From Peptococcaceae bacterium BRH_c4a (GTDB lineage Bacteria > Bacillota > Desulfotomaculia > Desulfotomaculales > Desulfocucumaceae): DNA of 35,502 nt. The notes under the pieces were generated by a model. That model saw only the letters and a list, made by a program, of their open reading frames with translations. It was not told the DNA's origin and did no database searches. The stretch is taken from NCBI GenBank assembly GCA_000961585.1, contig LADN01000032.1, forward strand, positions 1 through 35,502, read 5' to 3'. Shown here piece by piece: positions 16,894 through 24,518 of this stretch. The translations under genes and the position numbers were made by a program. Within the stretch, counting starts at the first letter, position 1, and every line of letters starts with the position of its first letter.

Positions 16894-17100
16894 GAATCAG
16901 ACGGCCACCCGATCAAGTTTCCGGGGGCGGAAACGGACGCAGACCGGTTGCCGCCCGCCCTCGGGCAGCATGCCGTTGAGGTGTTGGTGTCTTTGGGTTA
17001 CAGCCGGGAGCAAATCAGTATCTTGCAGGCAAAGGGTATAGGCGCTGGAATACGATCTTCTTTAAATGCGGAGTTGTTTTATGAACTGTTCCCGGAGTGA
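16894..17100 (+). pseudogene. C-terminal relic of a CaiB/BaiF (class III) CoA-transferase
   Basis: This open frame of 68 codons lacks an initiation codon and follows an in-frame stop. Its translation contains HPIKFPG, then LPPALGQHAVEVL and SLGYSREQISILQAKGI, the typical C-terminal tail of CaiB/BaiF family CoA-transferases, here ending at TGA 17098. The upstream nine-tenths of the gene is absent; the frame begins only 8 bp after the MFS stop. Enzymes of this family (for example BbsEF) activate benzylsuccinate with succinyl-CoA in toluene degraders. The relic suggests a CoA-transferase once belonged to this locus and was deleted, leaving the AMP-forming ligase at 5059 to do the job. Confidence 0.8.
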
Positions 17101-17284
17101 ATCAGCGTGTTAACTTTGAGACATGTCTGAAACGGATAGAAGCCCTTGACGACACCTAATCAAGCCGGCTTTGCGGACTGGTTGCGACAGCGGCAATCAT
17201 TTATTGTGGTATATTACCTTTGAAGTATGTTTAAAATACTATTCGCCGGATGTTTTTTGGTTAATGAGGGAAATTCATTTTGGT

Positions 17285-17300
17285 AGGCATGGGTATTGCA
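17285..17300 (+). promoter_or_regulatory. Sigma-54 (-24/-12) promoter of the synthase operon
   Basis: AGGCATGGGTATTGCA matches TGGCAYRNNNNTTGCW except for the first base, with GG and GC 12 nt apart. Transcription would begin near 17312 and run through an AT-rich leader of about 130 nt to the fumarase subunit at 17446. Between the relic (17100) and this promoter lies a 10-bp perfect palindrome AGACATGTCT (17119-17128), a candidate activator site about 160 bp upstream of the -24 box. Nothing else is recognisable in 17101-17445. Confidence 0.78.
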
Positions 17301-17445
17301 AGTTGTTTAATTCAAAATATTAAGTAAAAATAAAAAATTAATTAAATAGCCAAAACTATCTGTCCTGAATGCGTCGGTCCTGCTGCATGCAGCCGCCGCA
17401 AGCGATGCCTCGGCAGGCAGAGTTAGCTGTAAAGGGGGTAATAAA

Positions 17446-18006
17446 ATGCCGCAAATCAAGTTGACTGCGCCTTTAAGTGGTCCGATGGTGGAGAGCTTGA
17501 GGATAGGGCAGCGGGTGCTGTTGAACGGGGTTATTTACACGGCGGCGGAAGAGGCGCACAGGAGAATGGCGGAGACGTTGAGGCGGGGCGGGGAATTGCC
17601 GTTTCCCATAGCCGGCCAGATTTTGTTTTATGTCTCCTTTTCGCCGGCAAAGCCGGGGAGACTGTGCGGCTCCATCGGTCTCTCCGCCAGCGATCGGCTT
17701 GATGAGTACTCACCGCAGCTTATCGCCCAAGGACTGAAAGGCATGATTGGAAAAGGTGTGCGCTCTTCTGAGACGGTAAAAGCCATGAATAAGCATAAAG
17801 CGGTATATTTTGCTGCGGTAAGCGGCGCATCGGCGCTGATCGCCAGTTTGGTGAAGTCGTGCCGGGTGGTTGCCTACCCCGAACTGTGCGATGAAGCCAT
17901 TTATGAGCTGGTGGTGGAGAATCTGCCGCTGATTGTGGTTAATGATGTCTTGGGCGGTGACCTGTACAAGGAAAGCGCCAGGATTTACGATGTCAGGAGA
18001 TGTTGA
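17446..18006 (+). CDS. Class I fumarate hydratase, beta subunit/C-terminal domain
   Basis: A 186-residue protein corresponding to the C-terminal (beta) domain of two-subunit Fe-S fumarase or L(+)-tartrate dehydratase. The signature runs from IGKGVRSSETVKAM through AVYFAAVSGASALIA to VVAYPELCDEAIYELVVENLPLIVV. The alpha subunit, which carries the 4Fe-4S cluster, is not in the window, so this copy must pair with a subunit encoded elsewhere, or be an orphan. Being the first gene behind the sigma-54 promoter and directly upstream of the fumarate-adding enzyme, it probably helps supply fumarate. The start is ATG after AAAGGGGG. Confidence 0.9.
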   Translation: MPQIKLTAPLSGPMVESLRIGQRVLLNGVIYTAAEEAHRRMAETLRRGGELPFPIAGQILFYVSFSPAKPGRLCGSIGLSASDRLDEYSPQLIAQGLKGMIGKGVRSSETVKAMNKHKAVYFAAVSGASALIASLVKSCRVVAYPELCDEAIYELVVENLPLIVVNDVLGGDLYKESARIYDVRRC

Positions 18007-18056
18007 AATGGCACAATACTGACGGGCCGTTGCTATAAAGTGTAAGGAGGTGAGGT

Positions 18057-18119
18057 TTGAGGTTTAAAAAGAAAAGTGTCGGGATCAAGGAGATTAGCGG
18101 AGTTGATTTGCAGAGTTGA
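18057..18119 (+). other. Possible 20-codon leader ORF before the synthase
   Basis: A strong AAGGAGG (18044-18050) has no gene behind it except a TTG-started frame of 20 codons (MRFKKKSVGIKEISGVDLQS) ending 23 bp before the synthase ATG. The end of the frame runs into a near-perfect tandem repeat of AGTTGATTTG. It could be a short translated leader that couples or tunes synthase expression, or simply a vestigial ribosome site. Confidence 0.25.
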
Positions 18120-18142
18120 TTTGTAAAAAGGAGGCAATACAA

Positions 18143-20617
18143 ATGGCGATTAATGTTGAGGAAATGCAGAAGAAAGAACAGTGGTGGTGGATGGCGGAGC
18201 AGAAGCGTTCCAAGAGGCTGGACTACCTGCGCAAGGCTGCGTGGAAGAAAGGCGCCGTGGGAGGAGCGTACCTGCCCGGAATAAAGATCGACCTGAGCAG
18301 GCCGGTGCTGTACACCCAGGCCTGGGAGGAGAACTCGGGCGACCCCACAATGCTGAGGAAGGCCAAGGCGCTGGCCCATGTATGGGATAACACTCCTATT
18401 TTCATCACCGACCATGCCAACCTGGTGGGCTATGTGGGGGACGCCCCGAACACACTGATGTGGCACCAGGAGGGGCTGTTCCTCACTAACGAGGAAATAT
18501 ACAATGACCGCACGGTGATTCCGGATCCGGAGGAAGATTCGCTCCAGGTAATGCGCGATATTTGCGACTACTGGTCGGATAAGACTGCGCTGGGCAAGGT
18601 GATGGAGCTGTCCAGCCCTGAGGACGCAGTCAAGTTTATGAGCGGCTACATCGCCTGGGGCGTACCCAGCTCGGCCCTGACCTATTCGACCAAGCAGTAC
18701 GACTGGTGGATGCGGGGCTTCAACTACATAATTGATGAGATCGACAAGAACATTGCCAAAGCTGAAGAAGAGATGAACGGCATCCCCTCGCCCGAGATAC
18801 TGGGAAATTACGACAAGATAAAGAACTGGGAGGGCATGAAGATCGTCCTGGAGGCCGGTATCAGGTGGGCCGGGCGCTACGCCAGGCTGGCCAGGATAGA
18901 GGCCGAGAACTTTGAGACCGATCCCAGGAGAAAAGAAGAGCTGCTGAGGATAGCCGAGACGTGCGAGCGGGTGCCGGCCAACCCTCCCAGAAACCTGCAG
19001 GAATCGTTGCAGTTTGAACATTTTGTTCAGGTTATGGCCCGTTATGAGGCCGGGGAAGCCGCCTGGCCGGCCCGCCCGGACTACTGGCACTTCCCGTACT
19101 ACGACAAGGACGTCAACCAGACCAAGCGGATCACCAAGGAAGAGGCCACCGAACTGGTGGGTGAATTCATGATCAGGGCTTATGAAGTGGGCATTTATTT
19201 CATCTCCTTTATCCGGGAAGCCCTGCAGGGAATCACGGGCACCTGGGTATGGACCATCGGCGGCGTCAAGCCGGACGGCAGCGACGCATGCAACGAGCTG
19301 ACCGAAGTCTTCTGCCAGGCGGCCCGGCTGGTGAGGGTGGCCAATCCGACACTGTCGTTCAGGTACCACTCCATGGTGCCGGACTCCACGCTGCGGGAGG
19401 TATTCGAGTGCATCAGGCAGGGGCTGGGGTATCCCAACATAAGGCACGACCCGGTACTGATCGCCAACATGATGCACTGGCACAAGCACCCCATCGAGGA
19501 AGCGCGGACATGGGTGAACCAGGCGTGCATGTCGCCGTGTCCCACCACCAAGCACGGGGCACAGCCCTTCCGGATGGCCTCGGCCACCGTCATTACCTGC
19601 AAGGCCATTGAGTACGCCCTGCACGACGGCATGGATCCGGTGGCCCAGATGCAGATTGGGCCGCAGACCGGGGACGCCAGGAAGTTCAAGACCTATGAGG
19701 AGCTGTATGAGGCGTGGTACATCCAGATCAAGTACCTGATGGACCTGCTGGTGCGGTTTGTCAACCTGGCCCGGATAAAGGACCCCGAGTTTTACGGCCG
19801 CCCGTTCCTGTCAGGGATTTATGAGCGGGCTGTGGAGCAGGGAACCGATGTGTGCAACCCGAAGGGAGAGAGGGGTAACTGCTGGACCACGTTCTTTGGC
19901 TGGATAGAGAACGGCGATTCACTGGCGGCCGTAAAGAAGCTGGTGTTTGACGAGAAGAAGTACACCATGGAACAGCTCATTGAGGCGATGGACAAAAACT
20001 GGGAAGGCAGAGAAGAGATGCGCCTTGACTTTGTGAAGGCGCCCAAGTGGGGCAACGACGACGACTACGTGGATCAGGTCCACGTACGGGCGATGCGGGA
20101 CGTTGCCAAGCACTCCATGGAGATGAAGGATCCCACGGGCAACCCGTGGCCGCCCCTGCCGGAGATGGTGAGCGCCAATATTTCATACAGCAGCAAGGTG
20201 GGCGCGCTGCCCAACGGTCGGAGGCTGGGAGATCCTCTGTACGACGGCGGATTGTCGCCGGGCACAGGACTGGACAAGAAGGGACCGACGGCGGTTTTGC
20301 GGTCGGCTTCCAAGATCAACCACATCACAGACGGCAGGGCCTTTCTTTTGAACCAGAGGCTGTCGCCGGTGCAGCTGCAGGGTGAGAAGGGTTACCAGTT
20401 GTGGAGGGACTACATTAAAACCTGGTTTGACCTGGGCATCGACCATGTGCAGTTCAACATGGTGAACAACGAGACCCTGCGGTCGGCTCAAAAGGATCCC
20501 GAGAAATATAATGAGCTGATTGTGCGGGTGGCGGGCTACAGCGCCCACTTTGTGGACATCAGCAGGAAGACCCAGGACCATATCATCCAGCGGACGATTC
20601 AGGAACTCGGTTGTTAG
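18143..20617 (+). CDS. assA: Fumarate-adding glycyl radical enzyme, alkylsuccinate/benzylsuccinate synthase alpha subunit
   Basis: Catalytic subunit, 824 residues, of an X-succinate synthase, which adds a hydrocarbon C-H across the double bond of fumarate. The thiyl Cys462 is in ACMSPCPTTKHG. Arg477, 15 residues later, sits where benzylsuccinate synthase has fumarate-binding Arg508. The radical site is Gly798 in VRVAGYSAHFVDIS, 26 residues from the end. Dehydratase and decarboxylase relatives have CVEP at the Cys site; MSP here is typical of fumarate-adding enzymes. Length is slightly below BssA of Thauera (about 865). The neighbouring ligase, mutase and decarboxylases favour an alkane substrate (AssA/MasD type), but the subfamily cannot be settled by reading alone. 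ATG 18143 follows AAAAAGGAGG; the 27 upstream in-frame bases contain that ribosome site. Confidence 0.93.
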   Translation: MAINVEEMQKKEQWWWMAEQKRSKRLDYLRKAAWKKGAVGGAYLPGIKIDLSRPVLYTQAWEENSGDPTMLRKAKALAHVWDNTPIFITDHANLVGYVGDAPNTLMWHQEGLFLTNEEIYNDRTVIPDPEEDSLQVMRDICDYWSDKTALGKVMELSSPEDAVKFMSGYIAWGVPSSALTYSTKQYDWWMRGFNYIIDEIDKNIAKAEEEMNGIPSPEILGNYDKIKNWEGMKIVLEAGIRWAGRYARLARIEAENFETDPRRKEELLRIAETCERVPANPPRNLQESLQFEHFVQVMARYEAGEAAWPARPDYWHFPYYDKDVNQTKRITKEEATELVGEFMIRAYEVGIYFISFIREALQGITGTWVWTIGGVKPDGSDACNELTEVFCQAARLVRVANPTLSFRYHSMVPDSTLREVFECIRQGLGYPNIRHDPVLIANMMHWHKHPIEEARTWVNQACMSPCPTTKHGAQPFRMASATVITCKAIEYALHDGMDPVAQMQIGPQTGDARKFKTYEELYEAWYIQIKYLMDLLVRFVNLARIKDPEFYGRPFLSGIYERAVEQGTDVCNPKGERGNCWTTFFGWIENGDSLAAVKKLVFDEKKYTMEQLIEAMDKNWEGREEMRLDFVKAPKWGNDDDYVDQVHVRAMRDVAKHSMEMKDPTGNPWPPLPEMVSANISYSSKVGALPNGRRLGDPLYDGGLSPGTGLDKKGPTAVLRSASKINHITDGRAFLLNQRLSPVQLQGEKGYQLWRDYIKTWFDLGIDHVQFNMVNNETLRSAQKDPEKYNELIVRVAGYSAHFVDISRKTQDHIIQRTIQELGC

Positions 20618-20626
20618 ATGCACAGT

Positions 20627-20650
20627 GTTCCCGGCCTTCGGGCCGGGAAC
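20627..20650 (+). promoter_or_regulatory. Intercistronic UUCG-capped stem-loop after assA
   Basis: A perfect 10-bp stem (GTTCCCGGCC against GGCCGGGAAC) closes a UUCG tetraloop, starting 10 nt after the assA stop. No T-run follows directly, so it is more likely an mRNA 3'-end stabiliser, processing stop or partial attenuator than a full terminator. That would let the catalytic subunit be made in excess over downstream genes. Confidence 0.75.
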
Positions 20651-20698
20651 AGCCGGGATATGTTTTTCCAAAATATGCAGGAAGGCAGGTAAGAACGG

Positions 20699-20860
20699 AT
20701 GAAATGCGATAAATGCAATTATGAAGGTTCCAAAAACGAATTCAGGTACCTGTATAATGTTCAGATAGACGAGAGTATCTCGTGCCGCGAATGCCCAAAG
20801 TGCCATTCCTTTGTCAATTGTGACGAGCTGGCCGAGGAAAAAAGCCGGAAAGGCGCATAA
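20699..20860 (+). CDS. Rubredoxin/zinc-ribbon-like small protein (MasB-like candidate subunit)
   Basis: A 53-residue protein with six cysteines: Cys3, Cys6, Cys29, Cys32, Cys35 and Cys41 (CDKC ... CRECPKC ... C). This spacing suits a rubredoxin-like or zinc-ribbon metal site. Alkylsuccinate synthases have been reported with an additional small subunit, MasB, with rubredoxin-like character; this is my best guess for its identity, based on position and cysteines only. It lies just after assA and the UUCG stem-loop and before the two Fe-S subunits. A longer paralogue with the same six cysteines is found at 21573. Confidence 0.75.
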   Translation: MKCDKCNYEGSKNEFRYLYNVQIDESISCRECPKCHSFVNCDELAEEKSRKGA

Positions 20861-20897
20861 ACAGGTGAAAAGCAATCAAAAGAAGGGGGACTGACCG

Positions 20898-21242
20898 ATG
20901 TCTCAGGATTGGAAAAAATACCGGGAGCAGTGGATGAAAGCCTCGTCGAAGAAGGGCATTAACCGTGATGTGGTGCCGGATAAGGCATGCGGGTACTGTG
21001 AAAAATTTCAGCCCAGCGGAGCTGACGGCGGCGGCGGAAGCGGTATCTGCACTGTGCTGAAAAACGGAAGCGACATAGCAAAGGGTGTTTATGTTAAAGA
21101 GGGCGGGATCCCCATGCCCACTCTGGACATCATGGACGGCGGCAGTTGCGAATATTTTAACCAGATAAAACGTCTGGACACCAACACCACCGAAGTATGG
21201 AACCCGTCCATGCGCGCCAACAGGCTTTTCAAGGAAAGGTAA
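20898..21242 (+). CDS. Small Fe-S subunit of the synthase (BssB-like)
   Basis: A 114-residue protein with four cysteines, Cys31, Cys34, Cys51 and Cys84 (CGYC ... C ... C), as in the HiPIP-like 4Fe-4S small subunits of benzylsuccinate synthase and 4-hydroxyphenylacetate decarboxylase. It is longer than Thauera BssB (about 80 residues), with an extra N-terminal charged stretch and C-terminal tail. A glycine-rich run (GADGGGGSG) separates the second and third cysteines. The start is ATG after GAAGGGGG. By position it is the beta subunit of the synthase. Confidence 0.8.
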   Translation: MSQDWKKYREQWMKASSKKGINRDVVPDKACGYCEKFQPSGADGGGGSGICTVLKNGSDIAKGVYVKEGGIPMPTLDIMDGGSCEYFNQIKRLDTNTTEVWNPSMRANRLFKER

Positions 21243-21279
21243 AAAGATTATCCGAAAAAATTTTAAGGAGGTATAAAAG

Positions 21280-21459
21280 GTGGCCACATGCAAGGATTGC
21301 AAGTTTTATTTTGAAATTGAGGATGACAGTTCAAAAGGTGATTGCGTAACCAAGGTTACCGACGCAAGGCAGTCTTACACCAGGGCGAAATCTGTGCCTA
21401 ACGACGGTGACGCTTCAAAATGCTCCACCTTCCAGGTGAGGCTGGGAACCGTAAAGTAA
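21280..21459 (+). CDS. Small Fe-S subunit of the synthase (BssC-like)
   Basis: A 59-residue protein with cysteines at 4, 7, 22 and 48 (CKDCKFYF, GDCV and SKCSTF). The length and the pattern CxxCKFY...GDCV...TDARQSY match the gamma subunit BssC of benzylsuccinate synthase, which binds a low-potential 4Fe-4S cluster and protects or tunes the radical subunit. The start is GTG, with AAGGAGG 8 nt upstream. Four small metal-binding proteins are clustered after assA, of which this is the third. Confidence 0.85.
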   Translation: MATCKDCKFYFEIEDDSSKGDCVTKVTDARQSYTRAKSVPNDGDASKCSTFQVRLGTVK

Positions 21460-21572
21460 ACATAAAAGGCTTGGCGTGGCGCAGGTCTGATGTAAAAAAG
21501 ATATCAGGCCTGCGCATTCCCGAAGCCTTTGGATTTCTGGGGCGCATTGCCGGGATGAGGAGGTGTCCGGGG

Positions 21573-21938
21573 ATGAAGTTCACCTGCGTTTACTGCGGGT
21601 ATGCCGACAAAGTAACTGAGTTCAGCTATATTTCGGCGGCCGGGTGATGCGGTCCGCGGGAAATGCGCCGCTGTCCCCAATGTCAGAATGCTTGCCTTTT
21701 TGACAAGCTGGAAGCCAGGGAAAAAGATGAAGACAGGGCGAGGGAACTGTGTGTGCAGTTAGACGGCATTAACGGGGATGCGGATGCGGCCGTTCGTGAA
21801 ACGGCCCGGGATATGATAATTGAGCTGGAACAATTGAATAAAGGGCTGTTTATTGATGGTCTCCGGCAATTTATAAGCTACAAGAAAAACGAACTGGGGC
21901 TGCAGGAGCCTGTGGACGATAACAGCCGGACATTTTGA
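21573..21938 (+). pseudogene. Six-cysteine zinc-ribbon-like protein interrupted by one in-frame TGA
   Basis: ATG 21573 has a good ribosome site (GGAGG, 8 nt). Translation stops after 24 codons at TGA 21645-21647, yet the same frame then runs on for 96 codons without another stop. Read through, the 121-residue product has Cys5, Cys8, Cys26, Cys34, Cys37 and Cys41, matching all six cysteines of the 53-residue protein at 20699, plus a helical tail of about 80 residues. The downstream part has its own ATG at 21663 but no ribosome site. Three readings are possible: a recent nonsense mutation, a selenocysteine codon (a small hairpin follows, but closer to the TGA than is usual for bacterial SECIS), or two separately translated pieces. 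Pseudogene is the cautious label. Confidence 0.6.
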
Positions 21939-21954
21939 AAAAAGGAAAAGACAG

Positions 21955-22800
21955 ATGAAATTTGAAGTGGCAAAAATGATCCCTGAAAAGGATCCTTGTT
22001 TTTATTTACCGAAAGAAGCCGTCGGTTATTTGAATTCGCTTGACAGGCTTTCGCGAAAGCACCCTGTTAACGCTCTGATTGCCGGCAAGGAAGGGTGCGG
22101 CAAGTCGTCGCTGGTTCGGCAGTTTGCGGCGAGAAACCACCGGTCGCTGGCCACCTTTCAAATCGGCATCCTTTCGGAACCCGGTCAATTATTTGGTGAA
22201 CACCGTCTCAAGGACGGCGAAACGTATTATCAGCGTTTTTTATTTCCCGAAGCCATACAGACACCAGGATGTGTGATTCACTTGGAGGAGATCAACAGGC
22301 CGGAGCATCCCAAGGCGCTGAATATGCTCTTTTCCGTGCTTTCTGACGACAGGTGCGTGTGGACCGATGAACTGGGCCTGATCAAGGTTGCCGACGGCGT
22401 GGTGTTTTTTGCGACGCTGAATGAAGGTGAAGAATTTGTAGGAACCGAAATGCTTGATGCGGCACTGAGGGATAGATTTTATATTTTGCAGGTGGGCTAC
22501 CTGCCAAGCCCGGTGGAAAAACATGTGCTGATGGCAAAGACCGGTGTTGCTGAAGAACAGGCCCTTACGATTGTGAATATCGCCAATATGATCCGGAGCA
22601 ACTCCAAATTTTCCGTGTCCCTTTCCACGAGGCATGTTTTGATGATTGCCGAACTGGTGGCTGTAGGAACATCCATTCAGGATGCCTTTACGCTGAGTCT
22701 GCAGGTAAACCCGGATGTTCTTGAGTCGATTCTACTCTCACTGCACTTCGGTGTGGCGGTCAAAGGGGAGATGGGTGAAGTGGAATATGAACTCTACTGA
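21955..22800 (+). CDS. MoxR-family AAA+ ATPase, BssE-like (copy 1)
   Basis: A 281-residue AAA+ ATPase. Walker A is GKEGCGKSS, Walker B is VIHLEEIN, and the sensor region FFATLNEGEEF and arginine motif LRDRF follow. It corresponds to BssE of toluene operons, a MoxR-type ATPase. MoxR ATPases work with VWA proteins to remodel or activate metalloenzymes (as CbbQ-CbbO and NorQ-NorD do), so this one with the next gene probably activates or reconditions the glycyl radical enzyme. A close paralogue lies at 27064. ATG 21955 follows AAAGGAAAAG; its end overlaps the next gene by 14 bp, which suggests translational coupling. Confidence 0.93.
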   Translation: MKFEVAKMIPEKDPCFYLPKEAVGYLNSLDRLSRKHPVNALIAGKEGCGKSSLVRQFAARNHRSLATFQIGILSEPGQLFGEHRLKDGETYYQRFLFPEAIQTPGCVIHLEEINRPEHPKALNMLFSVLSDDRCVWTDELGLIKVADGVVFFATLNEGEEFVGTEMLDAALRDRFYILQVGYLPSPVEKHVLMAKTGVAEEQALTIVNIANMIRSNSKFSVSLSTRHVLMIAELVAVGTSIQDAFTLSLQVNPDVLESILLSLHFGVAVKGEMGEVEYELY

Positions 22801-24463
22801 CAGCTATCTTAATGCTGTAAGGGCTGATGAGGAAGATCTGAATCCATATGGCAAGGGGGGCCTTTCGGCATACTGGCGCAAGAATTTATCACCCCTGGAA
22901 ACGGTGGAGCTGGCCAATGTGCTGCGGGCGCTGAGGAAGGTGACCGGCTTTTTAGGGGATAATGTGGGCAGCGTCGACTGGATGGGGATGTCGGTTAAGG
23001 GCAAAGGCAGGCTTGTGCTGGATCCGGAACTTGTAAGGGGAGCGTACCCTGTTCCTTATGAGAAAGTGGATGTTTTGGTGGGCATAGTGGTTCACGAGGC
23101 GCTTCACCGGGTTGTCTGGAGCGAGCGGGTATGGCTTGAGGCCGATAAGCAGGCCGCTGGATTAACTCCCCGGGAGAGACTCCTGTTGTCAAAGATTATA
23201 AGCGCCGGCGAGGATGTCTATGTAGATATTATTTCTCAAAAATCGGTGTTGGGTTTGTATACCGACAAGGTCAGAAAAATTGCTTTGAAGAAGTTAAAAA
23301 AAATTTACAGCGCTATCGTTATTCCATCGGTTGACGAACTGCTCAATCTCTGGTGGGGCTCGGTGGGCGTGGAATTGGTGCCGCAGCCGGCGCCTTACGC
23401 ATACCGGGACAAGATCGACGTGTTTAAGGCCGTCAACGGCAGTCTTAAGGAAATAGCTTCTGACAGCGCCGGTATTCTTGACCGTTGCGGTAAAAGAAAA
23501 GATTTGTACCTGGATCTGTGGAAAGAGGTTTACGGGGATATAAAATCATGGAAAATATTTGACTTTTCCATGCCGTATTACTCAGACAATTATAGTCAGG
23601 AGTCCTCAAAAGCGGTGAAGCGGAGCGGCCTGGCCATGCCTCTGCCGGAAGACATGAATGAGATTGAGGCCAGGCTGGCCGTAGGGTCAACCGATATTAC
23701 CCCGCTGATCCTGGCGGTGGTGGGTGAGGAGGAGGCAGATAAGGTTATACCTACTTCGGTGTGGGATTTTAATATTATCAACTCTCATCCTGTTATTGAC
23801 CCGCACCTGGTAATGCGGCTGAGAAAGATTTTTGAAACCTATGCTGAGCGGAGGTATCTGGTCAACAGGGGACTGAAGGCCGGGAAAATAGACCCCCGGA
23901 GGCTGCATAGAGCGCCCATTGACGGGCGGTGTTTCAAGGAAAAACAGTTTCGTGCGGAAGCGTCGTGGAATATCACACTGCTGATTGATGCGTCTGCGTC
24001 AATGCGCGGCGTGAAATGGAGAATGGTTGAGAATACGGTGGCCACGATATTCACTGCCCTGAAGGGCACAAACAATCACCTGCAGGCGTTTGGATATTAT
24101 GAGATGGATAATATCTGCATGATTTCGAGGCTGATTAAAGATGGCAAGCTGCTCTCATTATATCCCAGCGGCCGGACCGCTTCCGGCCAGGCCATTATCG
24201 GAGCCGCCTTGCAGATGAACTGGGCCGGAGGGAAGCGGCTGATGATTCACGTTACCGATGGGGGATCCAATGTCGGCTGTGATGTCGTGTACGGGATTAA
24301 TTATTGCAAGGTCAAGGGTATAGACCTGGTTACGCTGGGCAGCGGGTATGAGGATCGAGATCTTATGTCGGAACAATATGGCGGGTCGATTCGTTTTTTG
24401 GATTATCTTGATCAGGTTCCCGGCGCCATTGAAAGTCTTTTAAGAAAGAAAATTATGGGTTGA
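22787..24463 (+). CDS. VWA-domain protein with HExxH metallopeptidase-like motif (copy 1)
   Basis: A 558-residue protein. The N-terminal half contains HEALH (103-107), an HExxH zinc motif as in DUF2201_N metallopeptidase-like domains, and a conserved GEDVYVD further on. The C-terminal third is a von Willebrand A domain with the MIDAS motif DASAS and the later THVTDG-like strand (IHVTDGGSNVG). It is the partner of the overlapping MoxR ATPase. ATG 22787 is chosen because the upstream in-frame extension lies inside the ATPase gene. Whether the HExxH site is catalytic or structural is not known. The paralogue at 27921 has lost it (REAYR). Confidence 0.87.
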   Translation: MNSTDSYLNAVRADEEDLNPYGKGGLSAYWRKNLSPLETVELANVLRALRKVTGFLGDNVGSVDWMGMSVKGKGRLVLDPELVRGAYPVPYEKVDVLVGIVVHEALHRVVWSERVWLEADKQAAGLTPRERLLLSKIISAGEDVYVDIISQKSVLGLYTDKVRKIALKKLKKIYSAIVIPSVDELLNLWWGSVGVELVPQPAPYAYRDKIDVFKAVNGSLKEIASDSAGILDRCGKRKDLYLDLWKEVYGDIKSWKIFDFSMPYYSDNYSQESSKAVKRSGLAMPLPEDMNEIEARLAVGSTDITPLILAVVGEEEADKVIPTSVWDFNIINSHPVIDPHLVMRLRKIFETYAERRYLVNRGLKAGKIDPRRLHRAPIDGRCFKEKQFRAEASWNITLLIDASASMRGVKWRMVENTVATIFTALKGTNNHLQAFGYYEMDNICMISRLIKDGKLLSLYPSGRTASGQAIIGAALQMNWAGGKRLMIHVTDGGSNVGCDVVYGINYCKVKGIDLVTLGSGYEDRDLMSEQYGGSIRFLDYLDQVPGAIESLLRKKIMG

Positions 24464-24518
24464 GGCTGGTAAGTCGAACTGTGAGCCGGTTAAAATAGAC
24501 TCAAGGAGGAATTATCTG

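Noticed and set aside
18009-18034. TGGCACA followed by TTGCT, resembling a sigma-54 promoter directly before assA
   Set aside because: The GG and GC dinucleotides are about 22 nt apart instead of 12, so the element cannot function as a -24/-12 promoter.
17993-19624. 543-codon open frame on the minus strand
   Set aside because: It is antisense to assA; the plus-strand frame carries all catalytic motifs.
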